A stretch of 64,000 bases of DNA from Streptomyces sp. NBC_00224 (GTDB lineage: Bacteria; Actinomycetota; Actinomycetes; Streptomycetales; Streptomycetaceae). The translations under genes were made by a program, and so were the position numbers. Under the pieces are notes generated by a model. It had not been told where the DNA came from. It saw only the letters and a program-made list of their open reading frames with translations, and ran no database searches. Positions 34,196 through 42,612 of this stretch are shown in pieces; positions within the stretch are counted from its first letter, which is position 1; each line of letters starts with the position of its first letter. The stretch is taken from contig NZ_CP108106.1 in the NCBI RefSeq assembly GCF_041435195.1, forward strand, positions 3,472,001 to 3,536,000. The letters are read 5' to 3'.

Positions 34196-37100
34196 TCAGC
34201 TCTCCGACGACGTCGACACCGGCTCGGCCGCCGCCTTCTTCGTCGTCTTCTTCGCCGTCGTCTTCTTGGCCACCGTCTTCTTCGCCGCCGTCTTCTTGGC
34301 GACAGCCTTCTTCGCGGTGGCCTTCTTGGCCGTCTTACGGGCCGTCTTCTTGGCCGGGGCCGGGGCCGACTCGTCCGCGACGGGCTCGGCCTCGGGCGCC
34401 GGGGCGCTCTCGACCACGAGCACCGCGGCCTCCTCCGCGCCCGACGGCGAACCGGCGGGAGCGGTGGCCTTGCGGGTCACCCGGCGACGGGCTCGCGGCG
34501 GGGCGGCGACGGGCGCCTCCTCGACGACGGGCTCGGCCACGACGACCGGCTCCGGCTCGACGACCACGACCGGCTCGGCCACGACGACCTCGGCCGGGGC
34601 CTCGGCGACCGGGGAACCCGCCGGGGCGGACGCCTTGCGGGTGGCCCGGCGACGGGAGCGGCCACGCGGCGCGTCGTCCTCGATGAAGGACGCGACCGTC
34701 ACCGGCTTCGGCTCGGCCTCGGGCTCCGCCACGACCGGCTCGGCCTCGGTGACCGGCTCGGCGCCCCGCTTGGGCGCACCGGCCGGAGCCGACGCCTTGC
34801 GGGTCGCGCGGCGCCGCGACCGGCCGCCACGGGCCGCGGCCTCCGCCTCGGCGGCGCTGCTGTAGAGCTCCTCGTCCGGCACGAACTCCGGCTCGGCGAG
34901 CGGGACGGGGGCCGCGACCTCGGCCGCCACCTCCGCCTCGGTCTCGACGGCCTCGGTGTCGAGGGCCTCCTGCTCGTGCACCTCGTGCTCGTGCACGTCG
35001 TGGTCGTGCTCGGCGCCGCCCCGGCCGCGCTTCTTGGAGCGCTTGCCGTTGCCGCCGCCACCGACGCCGGTCGGCTGCTCCATGTGCACGATCACACCGC
35101 GCCCGTTGCAGTGGACACAGGTCTCGGAGAACGACTCAAGGAGGCCCTGGCCGACCCGCTTGCGGGTCATCTGGACCAGGCCCAGCGAGGTGACCTCCGC
35201 GACCTGGTGCTTCGTACGGTCGCGGCCCAGGCATTCGAGCAGTCGCCGCAGCACCAGGTCCCGGTTGGACTCCAGGACCATGTCGATGAAGTCGATGACG
35301 ACGATGCCGCCCAGGTCGCGCAGCCGCAGCTGGCGCACGATCTCCTCGGCCGCTTCGAGGTTGTTCCTCGTCACGGTCTCTTCGAGGTTGCCGCCCTGGC
35401 CGGTGAACTTGCCGGTGTTGACGTCGACGACGATCATCGCCTCGGTCTTGTCGATCACCAGCGAGCCGCCGGACGGCAGCCAGACCTTGCGGTCCAGCGC
35501 CTTCATCAGCTGCTCGTCGATCCGGTACGTCGCGAAGACGTCGACCTCGGAGGTCCACCGGGAGAGGCGGTCCGCCAGGTCGGGTGCCACGTGCGAGACG
35601 TAGCCGTGGATGGTCTCCCAGGCCTCGTCACCGCTGACGATGACCTTGGTGAAGTCCTCGTTGAAGATGTCGCGCACGACGCGGACGGTCATGTCCGGCT
35701 CGCCGTACAGCAGGCTCGGCGAGCTCGTCGAGATCTGCTTGGCCTTCTTGGAGATCTCCTCCCACTGGGCCTGCAGACGCTCGACGTCACGGCGCAGCTC
35801 GTCCTCGCTCGCGCCCTCGGCGGCGGTGCGCACGATGACGCCCGCGTCCTCGGGGACGATCTTCTTGAGGATGGTCTTCAGCCGCGCCCGCTCGGTGTCC
35901 GGGAGCTTGCGGCTGATGCCGGTCATCGAGCCCTCGGGCACGTACACGAGGTAGCGGCCGGGCAGCGAGACCTGGCTGGTCAGGCGGGCGCCCTTGTGGC
36001 CGATCGGGTCCTTGGTGACCTGCACCAGGACCGACTGGCCGGACTTGAGGGCGGCCTCGATGCGGCGCGGCCCGTTGGCCATGCCGAGCGCCTCGAAGTT
36101 GACCTCACCCGCGTACAGGACGGCGTTGCGGCCCTTGCCGATGTCGACGAAGGCGGCCTCCATCGACGGCAGCACGTTCTGGACCTTGCCCAGGTAGACG
36201 TTGCCGACGTACGAGGTGGCCTGCTCCTTGTTGACGTAGTGCTCGACCAGCACGTTGTCTTCCAGGACGCCGATCTGGGTGCGCTCGCCGCTCTGGCGGA
36301 CGACCATCACGCGCTCGACGGCCTCGCGGCGCGCCAGGAACTCCGCCTCGGTGATGATCGGCACCCGGCGGCGGCCCTGCTCGCGGCCCTCGCGGCGGCG
36401 CTGCTTCTTCGCCTCCAGACGGGTCGAGCCCTTGATGGACTGCACCTCGTCGGACGGCTCGGCCTTCTCGCGCGCCGGACGCGGCTCACGGACCTTGACG
36501 ACCGTGCGCTCCGGGTCGTCCTGACCCGACTCGTGGTCGCCCCCGTCACCGCTGCGGCGACGGCGCCGGCGACGACGGCGGCTGCTGGCGGTGCCGGCGG
36601 CGGAGGGGGTGTCCTCGGACTCGTCCTCCTCGTCCTCGAACGCCTCGGCCTCGCCCTCGGCGGACTCCTCCGACTCCGACTCCTCGGACTCGGCGGACTC
36701 GCCCCGGCGACGGCGGCGGCCACCGCGGCGGCGACGGCGCGAGGGACGGTCGTCCTCGTGCTCCTCGGCCTCGGCGCCCTCCGGCTCCTCCTCGGACTCG
36801 ACCTCGTCGGCCTCCTCGGCCACGGGGGCCTGCGGCTCGGGCGCGGCCTCGGCGGCCTCGCCGCGGCGGCGGCGACGACGGCGCGAACCGCCCTGCGGCT
36901 CGGCCTGCTCGACGACCGGCTCGACCACGGTCTCCTCGGGCTCCTCCTCGTCCGTCACCTCGGTGGCCGCCTGGGCGGCGGCCGCGGCGGCGGTCTCGGG
37001 GGTCTGGAACATCGGCTCGTGGAAGACCGGCGCCTGGAAGACGGCGACGGCGGGGCGGGCGGCCCGGCGGCGGCGGCCGGTCTCCGGCTTCGGCTCGGCC

Positions 37101-38227
37101 TCCCGCTTCGGCTCCGCTTCCGCCTTCGGCTCGGCCTCGGGCGCCTTCACGGGCTCCTCGGCGGCGGCCGGAGTGAACTGCGGCGCGGTCGCCTTGCGGG
37201 TGGCGCGGCGACGGGTGCGCCCACGGGGCGCCTCGTCCTCGGCGGCGGGCTCGGCGGCCTCTTCGGCCACAGCGGTCTCGACGACCGCGGCCGCGACCGG
37301 CTCGGCCACGACGGCCTCGGTCTCCTCGGCGGCCTTGGGCGCACCGGCCGGAGCCGTGGCCTTACGGGTCGCACGGCGACGGGTCCGCGCCGGAGCGGCG
37401 GGCTCCTCGGCGGCGGCCAGGACAGCGGCCTCCTCGGCCGGGGAGGCGACCGGGTCCTCGGCGGCGACGGCCGGCGGCGCGCCGATGGCGGCCGGGGTCT
37501 CCTCGACGGCGGGGGCACCGGCGGGCGCGGTGGCCTTACGGGTGGCACGGCGACGGGTCCGCGCCGGGGCGGCGGGCTCCTCGACGGCCTCGGGCTCGAC
37601 GGCCTCCTCGGCCACGACGGCCTCGGGGGCCACGACGACCTCGGTCTCCTCGGCGGCCTTGGGCGCACCGGCCGGAGCCGTGGCCTTACGGGTCGCACGG
37701 CGACGGGTCCGCGCCGGAGCGGCGGGCTCCTCGGCCTCGACGGCCTCGGGCTCGACGGCGGCCGGGGCCTCGACGGCCTCGGGCGTCTCGTCGGCGGCCT
37801 TGGGCGCACCCGCCGGAGCGGCCACCTTGCGGGTGGCACGGCGGCGCGGGCGAGCCGGAGCGGCCTCGTCGTCAGCGGCGGCGGGGGTTTCCGCCGTCTC
37901 GGTGGCGGCCGGGGTCTCCTCGGCGGCAGCGGCGGGCGCACCCGCCGGAGCGGTCGCCTTACGGGTGGCACGGCGGCGAGTGGGGGTACCTCCCTGGCCC
38001 TTAAGGCCTTGGGGGAGCGCCGGAGCGGCCTCGTCGTCGGCGGCGGGGGTCTCGGCCGGGGCCTCGGTGGCCGCGGCGGCCGTCTCGGGCGCGTCGGCGC
38101 CCGCGGCTCCCGGCGGACCGGCGGGCCGCGACGCCGCGCGGCGCCGACGGCGCGGCGGCAGCGTGTCGCTGGGGCTGTTGTTGTCGTCCCCGGTCACACC
38201 GGGTTCGTTCTTCTCGTTCTCAAGCAT
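34196..38227 (-). CDS. rne: Ribonuclease E/G (RNase ES), very long form
   Basis: A 1343-aa endoribonuclease for mRNA turnover and rRNA/tRNA processing. The catalytic core is internal: S1 domain from about residue 672 (GNVYLGKVQNVLPSMEAAF), Mg-binding DVNTGK near 932 and DFIDM near 977, and the zinc-link CVHCNGRG near 1033. The long N- and C-terminal arms are disordered, with nine RRR(A/V)TRK modules followed by A-P-A-G (six before, three after the core), acidic stretches, and a histone-H1-like Lys/Ala/Thr tail. The size fits S. coelicolor RNase ES. An in-frame palindromic repeat is inserted at 37981-38018. Confidence 0.95.
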   Translation of the reverse strand: MLENEKNEPGVTGDDNNSPSDTLPPRRRRRAASRPAGPPGAAGADAPETAAAATEAPAETPAADDEAAPALPQGLKGQGGTPTRRRATRKATAPAGAPAAAAEETPAATETAETPAAADDEAAPARPRRRATRKVAAPAGAPKAADETPEAVEAPAAVEPEAVEAEEPAAPARTRRRATRKATAPAGAPKAAEETEVVVAPEAVVAEEAVEPEAVEEPAAPARTRRRATRKATAPAGAPAVEETPAAIGAPPAVAAEDPVASPAEEAAVLAAAEEPAAPARTRRRATRKATAPAGAPKAAEETEAVVAEPVAAAVVETAVAEEAAEPAAEDEAPRGRTRRRATRKATAPQFTPAAAEEPVKAPEAEPKAEAEPKREAEPKPETGRRRRAARPAVAVFQAPVFHEPMFQTPETAAAAAAQAATEVTDEEEPEETVVEPVVEQAEPQGGSRRRRRRRGEAAEAAPEPQAPVAEEADEVESEEEPEGAEAEEHEDDRPSRRRRRGGRRRRRGESAESEESESEESAEGEAEAFEDEEDESEDTPSAAGTASSRRRRRRRRRSGDGGDHESGQDDPERTVVKVREPRPAREKAEPSDEVQSIKGSTRLEAKKQRRREGREQGRRRVPIITEAEFLARREAVERVMVVRQSGERTQIGVLEDNVLVEHYVNKEQATSYVGNVYLGKVQNVLPSMEAAFVDIGKGRNAVLYAGEVNFEALGMANGPRRIEAALKSGQSVLVQVTKDPIGHKGARLTSQVSLPGRYLVYVPEGSMTGISRKLPDTERARLKTILKKIVPEDAGVIVRTAAEGASEDELRRDVERLQAQWEEISKKAKQISTSSPSLLYGEPDMTVRVVRDIFNEDFTKVIVSGDEAWETIHGYVSHVAPDLADRLSRWTSEVDVFATYRIDEQLMKALDRKVWLPSGGSLVIDKTEAMIVVDVNTGKFTGQGGNLEETVTRNNLEAAEEIVRQLRLRDLGGIVVIDFIDMVLESNRDLVLRRLLECLGRDRTKHQVAEVTSLGLVQMTRKRVGQGLLESFSETCVHCNGRGVIVHMEQPTGVGGGGNGKRSKKRGRGGAEHDHDVHEHEVHEQEALDTEAVETEAEVAAEVAAPVPLAEPEFVPDEELYSSAAEAEAAARGGRSRRRATRKASAPAGAPKRGAEPVTEAEPVVAEPEAEPKPVTVASFIEDDAPRGRSRRRATRKASAPAGSPVAEAPAEVVVAEPVVVVEPEPVVVAEPVVEEAPVAAPPRARRRVTRKATAPAGSPSGAEEAAVLVVESAPAPEAEPVADESAPAPAKKTARKTAKKATAKKAVAKKTAAKKTVAKKTTAKKTTKKAAAEPVSTSSES
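37981..38018. repeat. Palindromic repeat inserted inside rne
   Basis: GGGGGTACCTCCC...GGCCTTGGGGGAG, with a near-palindromic GGCCCTTAAGGCC centre. It adds an odd LPQGLKGQGGTP stretch to one of the RRRATRK modules. Its look matches short palindromic repeats I have seen scattered in Streptomyces genomes. Confidence 0.6.
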
Positions 38228-38463
38228 GCGGGCGTAGCTCCCGTCACGCTCCCGGGCGCCGCGCCTGGTTCCGGTCCGGCGGCACGTCCGCGTGATGTGC
38301 GCGGGTGCCGTCGTCCGGGGCGCGGGCGCCGCACGGGAGCTGATATGTCCGGCTCGCCGGTTCCGTACGCGATGTACGCACGGCCTGGCGAAAGTCTTCT
38401 GGTCTGTGCGCTGCCCGACCCAGGTGGCTCCCGAGTACCAGGGCTGCGCTACAACGACTGCCC
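38228..38463. other. rne upstream region
   Basis: 236 bp, very GC-rich, no gene seen. It should hold the rne promoter and a long 5' leader. RNase E genes in other bacteria are autoregulated through the leader; no specific structure here is convincing. Confidence 0.4.
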
Positions 38464-39285
38464 TTACGCGGCGGGACCTTCCGACGCCGTCGCAGAGGCG
38501 GTCCCGGCGGCCTTGGGTGGAGCGGCCGGGGCTGCCTCGCGGTCGGGCGCGAGTGGGTCGGTCACCGTGCCGGACTCCTCGTCGAAGAGCCCCTGCGCCA
38601 GCCTGGTCACCGCTGCGGGGACCGGCGGCGCCAGGTCGGCCACAGCTCGGAGACCGGACAGGACGTCGTCGGGTCGCACGGCAGGTGTCAGGTGCCGTAC
38701 CACCAGGCGCAGTATCGCACAGGGCTTGTCCACCGGCCTATCAGCCTGTGGAGGAAGCGCCTGCAGACCCGCTACCGCGCCGCGCGTGTCGAAGGTGCGC
38801 ATGCCGTTCTTGGTCTTGCGCTGGACCTCGACGGTCTCGGCGGCGAGGAAGGCCTCGACGGCCTTCTCGGCGTCCTCGACGGGCACGCCGTCGAGGCGCA
38901 TCTCCCAGATGGAGGCGGTCAGCCGGTCGGCGAGGCCCGAGGTGCGGGCCTCCACTGCGTCGGTGATGTCGAGCCCGGTGGGCAGCGACTCGTCGAGCAG
39001 CGTGAGCAGCGTCGCCGGGTCGCGGTGCTCGGTGAGCGCGATCTCCAGGTACTCGGCCTCGGAGCCGGTGCCGGTGGGGGCGGCGTTCGCGTACGAGACC
39101 TTGGGGTGCGGGGTGAAGCCCGCCGAGTACGCCATGGGCACCTCGGCGCGGCGCAGCGCGCGTTCGAAGGCGCGTTGGAAGTCGCGGTGGCTGGTGAACC
39201 GGAGGCGGCCGCGCTTGGTGTAGCGCAGTCGGATGCGCTGCACCGCAGGTGCGGGCGGCGGGCCTTCGGGCTGTCGCTTGCCCAG
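38464..39285 (-). CDS. TIGR03936/DUF2344 radical-SAM-partner protein, probable CTG start
   Basis: A 273-aa protein of the family that is fused to, or sits beside, a B12-binding radical SAM enzyme (here 40596-42524). The conserved N-terminus is RIRLRYTKRGRLRFTSHRDF, then RRAEVPMAYSAGFTPHPKVSYANA. No ATG/GTG/TTG lies near the conserved start. CTG at 39285 has GAGGAG eight bases upstream and gives LGKRQPEGPPPAPAVQ, which fits homologues starting with GKRQPEG or AKRQPEG as I recall. The tail is Pro/Ala-rich. Biochemical function unknown. Confidence 0.8.
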   Translation of the reverse strand: MGKRQPEGPPPAPAVQRIRLRYTKRGRLRFTSHRDFQRAFERALRRAEVPMAYSAGFTPHPKVSYANAAPTGTGSEAEYLEIALTEHRDPATLLTLLDESLPTGLDITDAVEARTSGLADRLTASIWEMRLDGVPVEDAEKAVEAFLAAETVEVQRKTKNGMRTFDTRGAVAGLQALPPQADRPVDKPCAILRLVVRHLTPAVRPDDVLSGLRAVADLAPPVPAAVTRLAQGLFDEESGTVTDPLAPDREAAPAAPPKAAGTASATASEGPAA

Positions 39286-39375
39286 TGGTTCTTCTCCTCG
39301 TGCGGGGCGGGCGCGGTGGGCGCCGCCCACCTGTCCTGTGGGGGCCCTCCGGTCACAGCCCGCGCGCCGCCCGGC

Positions 39376-40521
39376 TCATCCCTCCGTCTTGTGGAGGGAG
39401 ATCTCGGGGGCGGGCACCGCGCCGGAGGCAGTAGTTGTACTACCCAGAGTACGCGCAGGATGCGGTGCCGGTTCCCGGGGCGGGCCGCCCACGAGCGCCC
39501 GCCAGGCGTCGGCGCGGGCCTGCCGTACGGTGTCGCGGGCCGAGGCGAGGGCTTCGCGCGCGGTGCGTCCGGCGGTGCCGAGCGCGGCGCCCACGGCCCG
39601 CCCGGCCTCGACGGCGGCCCGCTTCACCGGGGCCCACACCGTGTCCCGCACCCAGCGCAGGACCGGCGCGCACACGGTCCGCCACACCCAGCGCACCGGC
39701 CGTCCGACCAGCTGCCATCCGAGCCACTTCAGCCCGCGCCCGACGGCCCGGGAGAGGTGCCCGGCGATCCGCCAGGCGTGCCCGAACGCGGCGGCGACTT
39801 CGCGGACGACGACCGCGACGCCGTGCCCGATCGGCGTCAGCACATGCCGGTAGAACCACCCGACGGGTACCACAAACAAGATCAAACCCACTCGAACGAG
39901 GGCAGTCCCGATCGCGGAGACGACCACGCCGATGCCCCGGGCGACCCAGGCAAGTCCCACGCCGATCCCCCGCGCGACCCAGGCAAGTCCCACCCCGAGC
40001 CCGGCGGCAAGCCAGGACAACCCAGCCCACGCCCCGCTCGCGATCCAGACCAGCCCCGCCGCCACCCCGGCGGCCACCCACGCGATGCCGTGGCCCACCG
40101 GAGTGAGCACATACCGGTACAGCCACGCCACCGGGGCGACCACCCCGTACCGCCACACCGGCACGACCAGCCACCGCCACAGCCATGTCAGCGGGGTCAC
40201 CACCAGCGTGCGGAACAGCCAGGACAGACAGTGGCCGAGGAAAGTGACGGGGACTACCACCAGCGTGCGGAACAGCCAGGACAGACAGTGGCCGAGGAAA
40301 GTGAGGGGGACGACGATCAGCGTGTGGCCCAGCCACTTCAGCGCGCGGCCCGTCGGGCGCAGGATCGTGAGGTGGAGGGCACGGGCGGCCGCGGCGAGGA
40401 CGTCCCAGATCATGCGGACCGGCACGACCAGGACCAGGACGACGATCCGTACCGGGATCCGGATCGCGACGGTCAGACAGCCCTCGGGCTGTCTCGGCGG
40501 CGGCTGCTGCGGGAGTTCCAT
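39376..40521 (-). CDS. Repetitive Trp/Gly-rich membrane protein
   Basis: A 381-aa protein of many short hydrophobic amphipathic segments, each ending in W-L or G-H. Tandem units are obvious: TLVVVPVTFLGHCLSWLFR occurs twice almost unchanged and a third time in altered form; GLAWVARGIGV occurs twice; Y-x-x-VLTP-(V/I)-GHG(I/V)A occurs twice. At DNA level a 57-bp unit repeats at 40203-40259 and 40260-40316. The C-terminal 90 residues are charged and helical. ATG at 40521 is just after a strong terminator. No family recognised. It separates the two genes of a radical SAM system that are normally adjacent. Confidence 0.65.
   Translation of the reverse strand: MELPQQPPPRQPEGCLTVAIRIPVRIVVLVLVVPVRMIWDVLAAAARALHLTILRPTGRALKWLGHTLIVVPLTFLGHCLSWLFRTLVVVPVTFLGHCLSWLFRTLVVTPLTWLWRWLVVPVWRYGVVAPVAWLYRYVLTPVGHGIAWVAAGVAAGLVWIASGAWAGLSWLAAGLGVGLAWVARGIGVGLAWVARGIGVVVSAIGTALVRVGLILFVVPVGWFYRHVLTPIGHGVAVVVREVAAAFGHAWRIAGHLSRAVGRGLKWLGWQLVGRPVRWVWRTVCAPVLRWVRDTVWAPVKRAAVEAGRAVGAALGTAGRTAREALASARDTVRQARADAWRALVGGPPREPAPHPARTLGSTTTASGAVPAPEISLHKTEG
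40203..40316. repeat. 57-bp tandem repeat within a coding region
   Basis: Two near-identical copies, 40203-40259 and 40260-40316, each holding CAGCGTGCGGAACAGCCAGG. 57 is a multiple of three, so the frame is kept and 19 residues are duplicated. Confidence 0.9.
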
Positions 40522-40540
40522 GAACGTCAGGACGCGGCGA

Positions 40541-40569
40541 AGGCCCCGCATCGTTGCGATGCGGGGCCT
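40541..40569 (-). terminator. Terminator after the radical SAM gene
   Basis: Perfect 13-bp stem AGGCCCCGCATCG/CGATGCGGGGCCT with a TTG loop, 27 nt after the stop at 40596. Confidence 0.85.
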
Positions 40570-40595
40570 GCCGTGATCAACCGGTGATCGAGTGG

Positions 40596-42524
40596 TTACT
40601 TGACGACCGTCAGCGGGAGCAGCTTCTTGCCCGTCGGGCCGATCTGGATTTGCGTGTCCATCTGCGGGCACACACCGCAGTCGAAGCACGGCGTCCAGCG
40701 GCAGTCCTCGACCTCGGTCTCGTCCAGCGCGTCCTGCCAGTCCTCCCAGAGCCAGTCCTTGTCGAGACCGGAGTCCAGGTGGTCCCAGGGCAGGACCTCC
40801 TCGTACGTACGCTCGCGCGTGGTGTACCAGTCGACGTCCACGCCGTACGACGGGAGCGTCTTCTCGGCGCAGGCCATCCAGCGGTCGTACGAGAAGTGCT
40901 CGCGCCAGCCGTCGAAGCGGCCGCCGTCCTCGTAGACGGCGCGGATGACCGCGCCGACGCGGCGGTCGCCGCGCGAGAGCAGGCCCTCGACGATGCCGGG
41001 CTTGCCGTCGTGGTAGCGGAAGCCGATGGAGCGGCCGTACTTCTTGTCGCCGCGGATCTTGTCGCGGAGCTTGCCCAGGCGCTCGTCCGTCTGCTCGGCG
41101 GAGAGCTGCGGCGCCCACTGGAACGGGGTGTGGGGCTTGGGGACGAAGCCGCCGATCGACACCGTGCAGCGGATGTCGTTCTGGCCCGACACCTCGCGGC
41201 CCTTGGCGATCACGTTGACCGCCATGTCGCCGATCTGCAGGACGTCGTCGTCGGTCTCGGTGGGCAGGCCGCACATGAAGTACAGCTTCACCTGGCGCCA
41301 GCCGTTGCCGTACGCGGTCGCGACGGTACGGATCAGGTCCTCTTCGGAGACCATCTTGTTGATGACCTTGCGCATGCGCTCGCTGCCGCCCTCGGGGGCG
41401 AAGGTCAGACCGGAGCGACGGCCGTTCCTGGTCAGCTCGTTGGCGAGGTCGACGTTGAAGGCGTCCACGCGGGTGGAGGGGAGGGACAGACCGATCTTGT
41501 CCTCGGTGTACCGGTCCGCGAGGCCCTTGGCGATCTCACCGATCTCGGTGTGGTCGGCGCTCGACAGGGACAGCAGGCCGACTTCCTCGAAGCCGGTCGC
41601 CTTCAGGCCCTTCTCCACCATCTCGCCGATGCCGGTGATGCTTCGCTCCCGCACGGGGCGCGTGATCATGCCGGCCTGGCAGAAACGGCAGCCGCGGGTG
41701 CAGCCGCGGAAGATCTCGACGGACATGCGCTCGTGGACGGTCTCCGCGAGCGGCACGAGCGGCTGCTTCGGGTAGGGCCACTCGTCGAGGTCCATGACGG
41801 TGTGCTTGCTGACCCGCCACGGCACGCCCGACTTGTTCGGGACGACACGGCCGATGCGGCCGTCCGGCAGGTACTCGACGTCGTAGAACGCCGGGACGTA
41901 GATGTTGCCCGTCTTGGCGAGGCGGAACAGGACTTCCTCGCGGCCGCCGGGACGGCCCTCGGCCTTCCACGCGCGGATGATCCCGGTCATGTCGAGGACG
42001 GCCTGCTCGCCGTCGCCGATGACCGCGCAGTCGATGAAGTCCGCGACCGGCTCGGGGTTGAAGGCCGCGTGGCCGCCCGCGAGGACGATCGGGTCGTCGA
42101 TGGTGCGGTTCCTGGACTCCAGCGGGATGCCCGCGAGGTCCAGGGCCGTGAGCATGTTGGTGTAGCCGAGCTCGGTGGAGAAGCTGAGGCCGAAGACGTC
42201 GAAGGCGCCGACGGGGCGGTGGCTGTCCACGGTGAACTGCGGGAGCTTGTGCTCGCGCATCAGCGCTTCCATGTCCGGCCACACGCTGTACGTGCGCTCG
42301 GCGAGGACGCCCTCGCGCTCGTTCAGCACCTCGTAGAGGATCATGACGCCCTGGTTGGGCAGCCCGACCTCGTACGCGTCCGGGTACATGAGTGCCCAGC
42401 GGACGTCGCAGCTGTCCCAGGCCTTGACCGTGGAGTTGAGCTCACCGCCGACGTACTGGATCGGCTTCTGCACATGCGGGAGCAGCGCTTCGAGCTGTGG
42501 GAAGACGGATTCGGCGGCAGTCAT
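40596..42524 (-). CDS. B12-binding-like radical SAM protein, TIGR03960 family
   Basis: A 642-aa enzyme. Residues about 30-210 resemble a cobalamin-binding Rossmann domain (MYPDAYEVGLPNQGVMILYE, DVFGLSFSTELGYTNML, VLAGGHAAFNPEPVADF). The radical SAM cluster CTRGCRFC is near residue 283. Later regions include STRVDAFNVDLANEL and GGFVPKPHTPFQW. The C-terminus has a cysteine group, CRWTPCFDCGVCPQMD, that could hold a second Fe-S cluster. It is the partner of the DUF2344 protein at 38464. In many bacteria this pair lies next to rng/rne, rplU and rpmA, as here. Substrate unknown. Confidence 0.85.
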   Translation of the reverse strand: MTAAESVFPQLEALLPHVQKPIQYVGGELNSTVKAWDSCDVRWALMYPDAYEVGLPNQGVMILYEVLNEREGVLAERTYSVWPDMEALMREHKLPQFTVDSHRPVGAFDVFGLSFSTELGYTNMLTALDLAGIPLESRNRTIDDPIVLAGGHAAFNPEPVADFIDCAVIGDGEQAVLDMTGIIRAWKAEGRPGGREEVLFRLAKTGNIYVPAFYDVEYLPDGRIGRVVPNKSGVPWRVSKHTVMDLDEWPYPKQPLVPLAETVHERMSVEIFRGCTRGCRFCQAGMITRPVRERSITGIGEMVEKGLKATGFEEVGLLSLSSADHTEIGEIAKGLADRYTEDKIGLSLPSTRVDAFNVDLANELTRNGRRSGLTFAPEGGSERMRKVINKMVSEEDLIRTVATAYGNGWRQVKLYFMCGLPTETDDDVLQIGDMAVNVIAKGREVSGQNDIRCTVSIGGFVPKPHTPFQWAPQLSAEQTDERLGKLRDKIRGDKKYGRSIGFRYHDGKPGIVEGLLSRGDRRVGAVIRAVYEDGGRFDGWREHFSYDRWMACAEKTLPSYGVDVDWYTTRERTYEEVLPWDHLDSGLDKDWLWEDWQDALDETEVEDCRWTPCFDCGVCPQMDTQIQIGPTGKKLLPLTVVK

Positions 42525-42612
42525 CTCGACGAACTTTCGTGAGCCGGCAGGGGGCGACTATCTAGCGTAACCCGCTCGGGAGGTGCCCCCCGCCCGCCGG
42601 AATCCCCTCGGC

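Noticed and set aside
34196..38227. Regular repeats that look CRISPR-like
   Set aside because: They are in-frame codon repeats of Arg/Ala/Thr/Lys modules in rne with variable spacing, and there are no cas genes.
40203..40316. 57-bp tandem repeat as a possible integration site or minisatellite element
   Set aside because: It is in frame and encodes a repeated membrane segment; no recombinase gene nearby.
40522..41274. Extension of the repetitive membrane protein upstream of 40521
   Set aside because: It overlaps the conserved radical SAM gene and the perfect terminator at 40541-40569.
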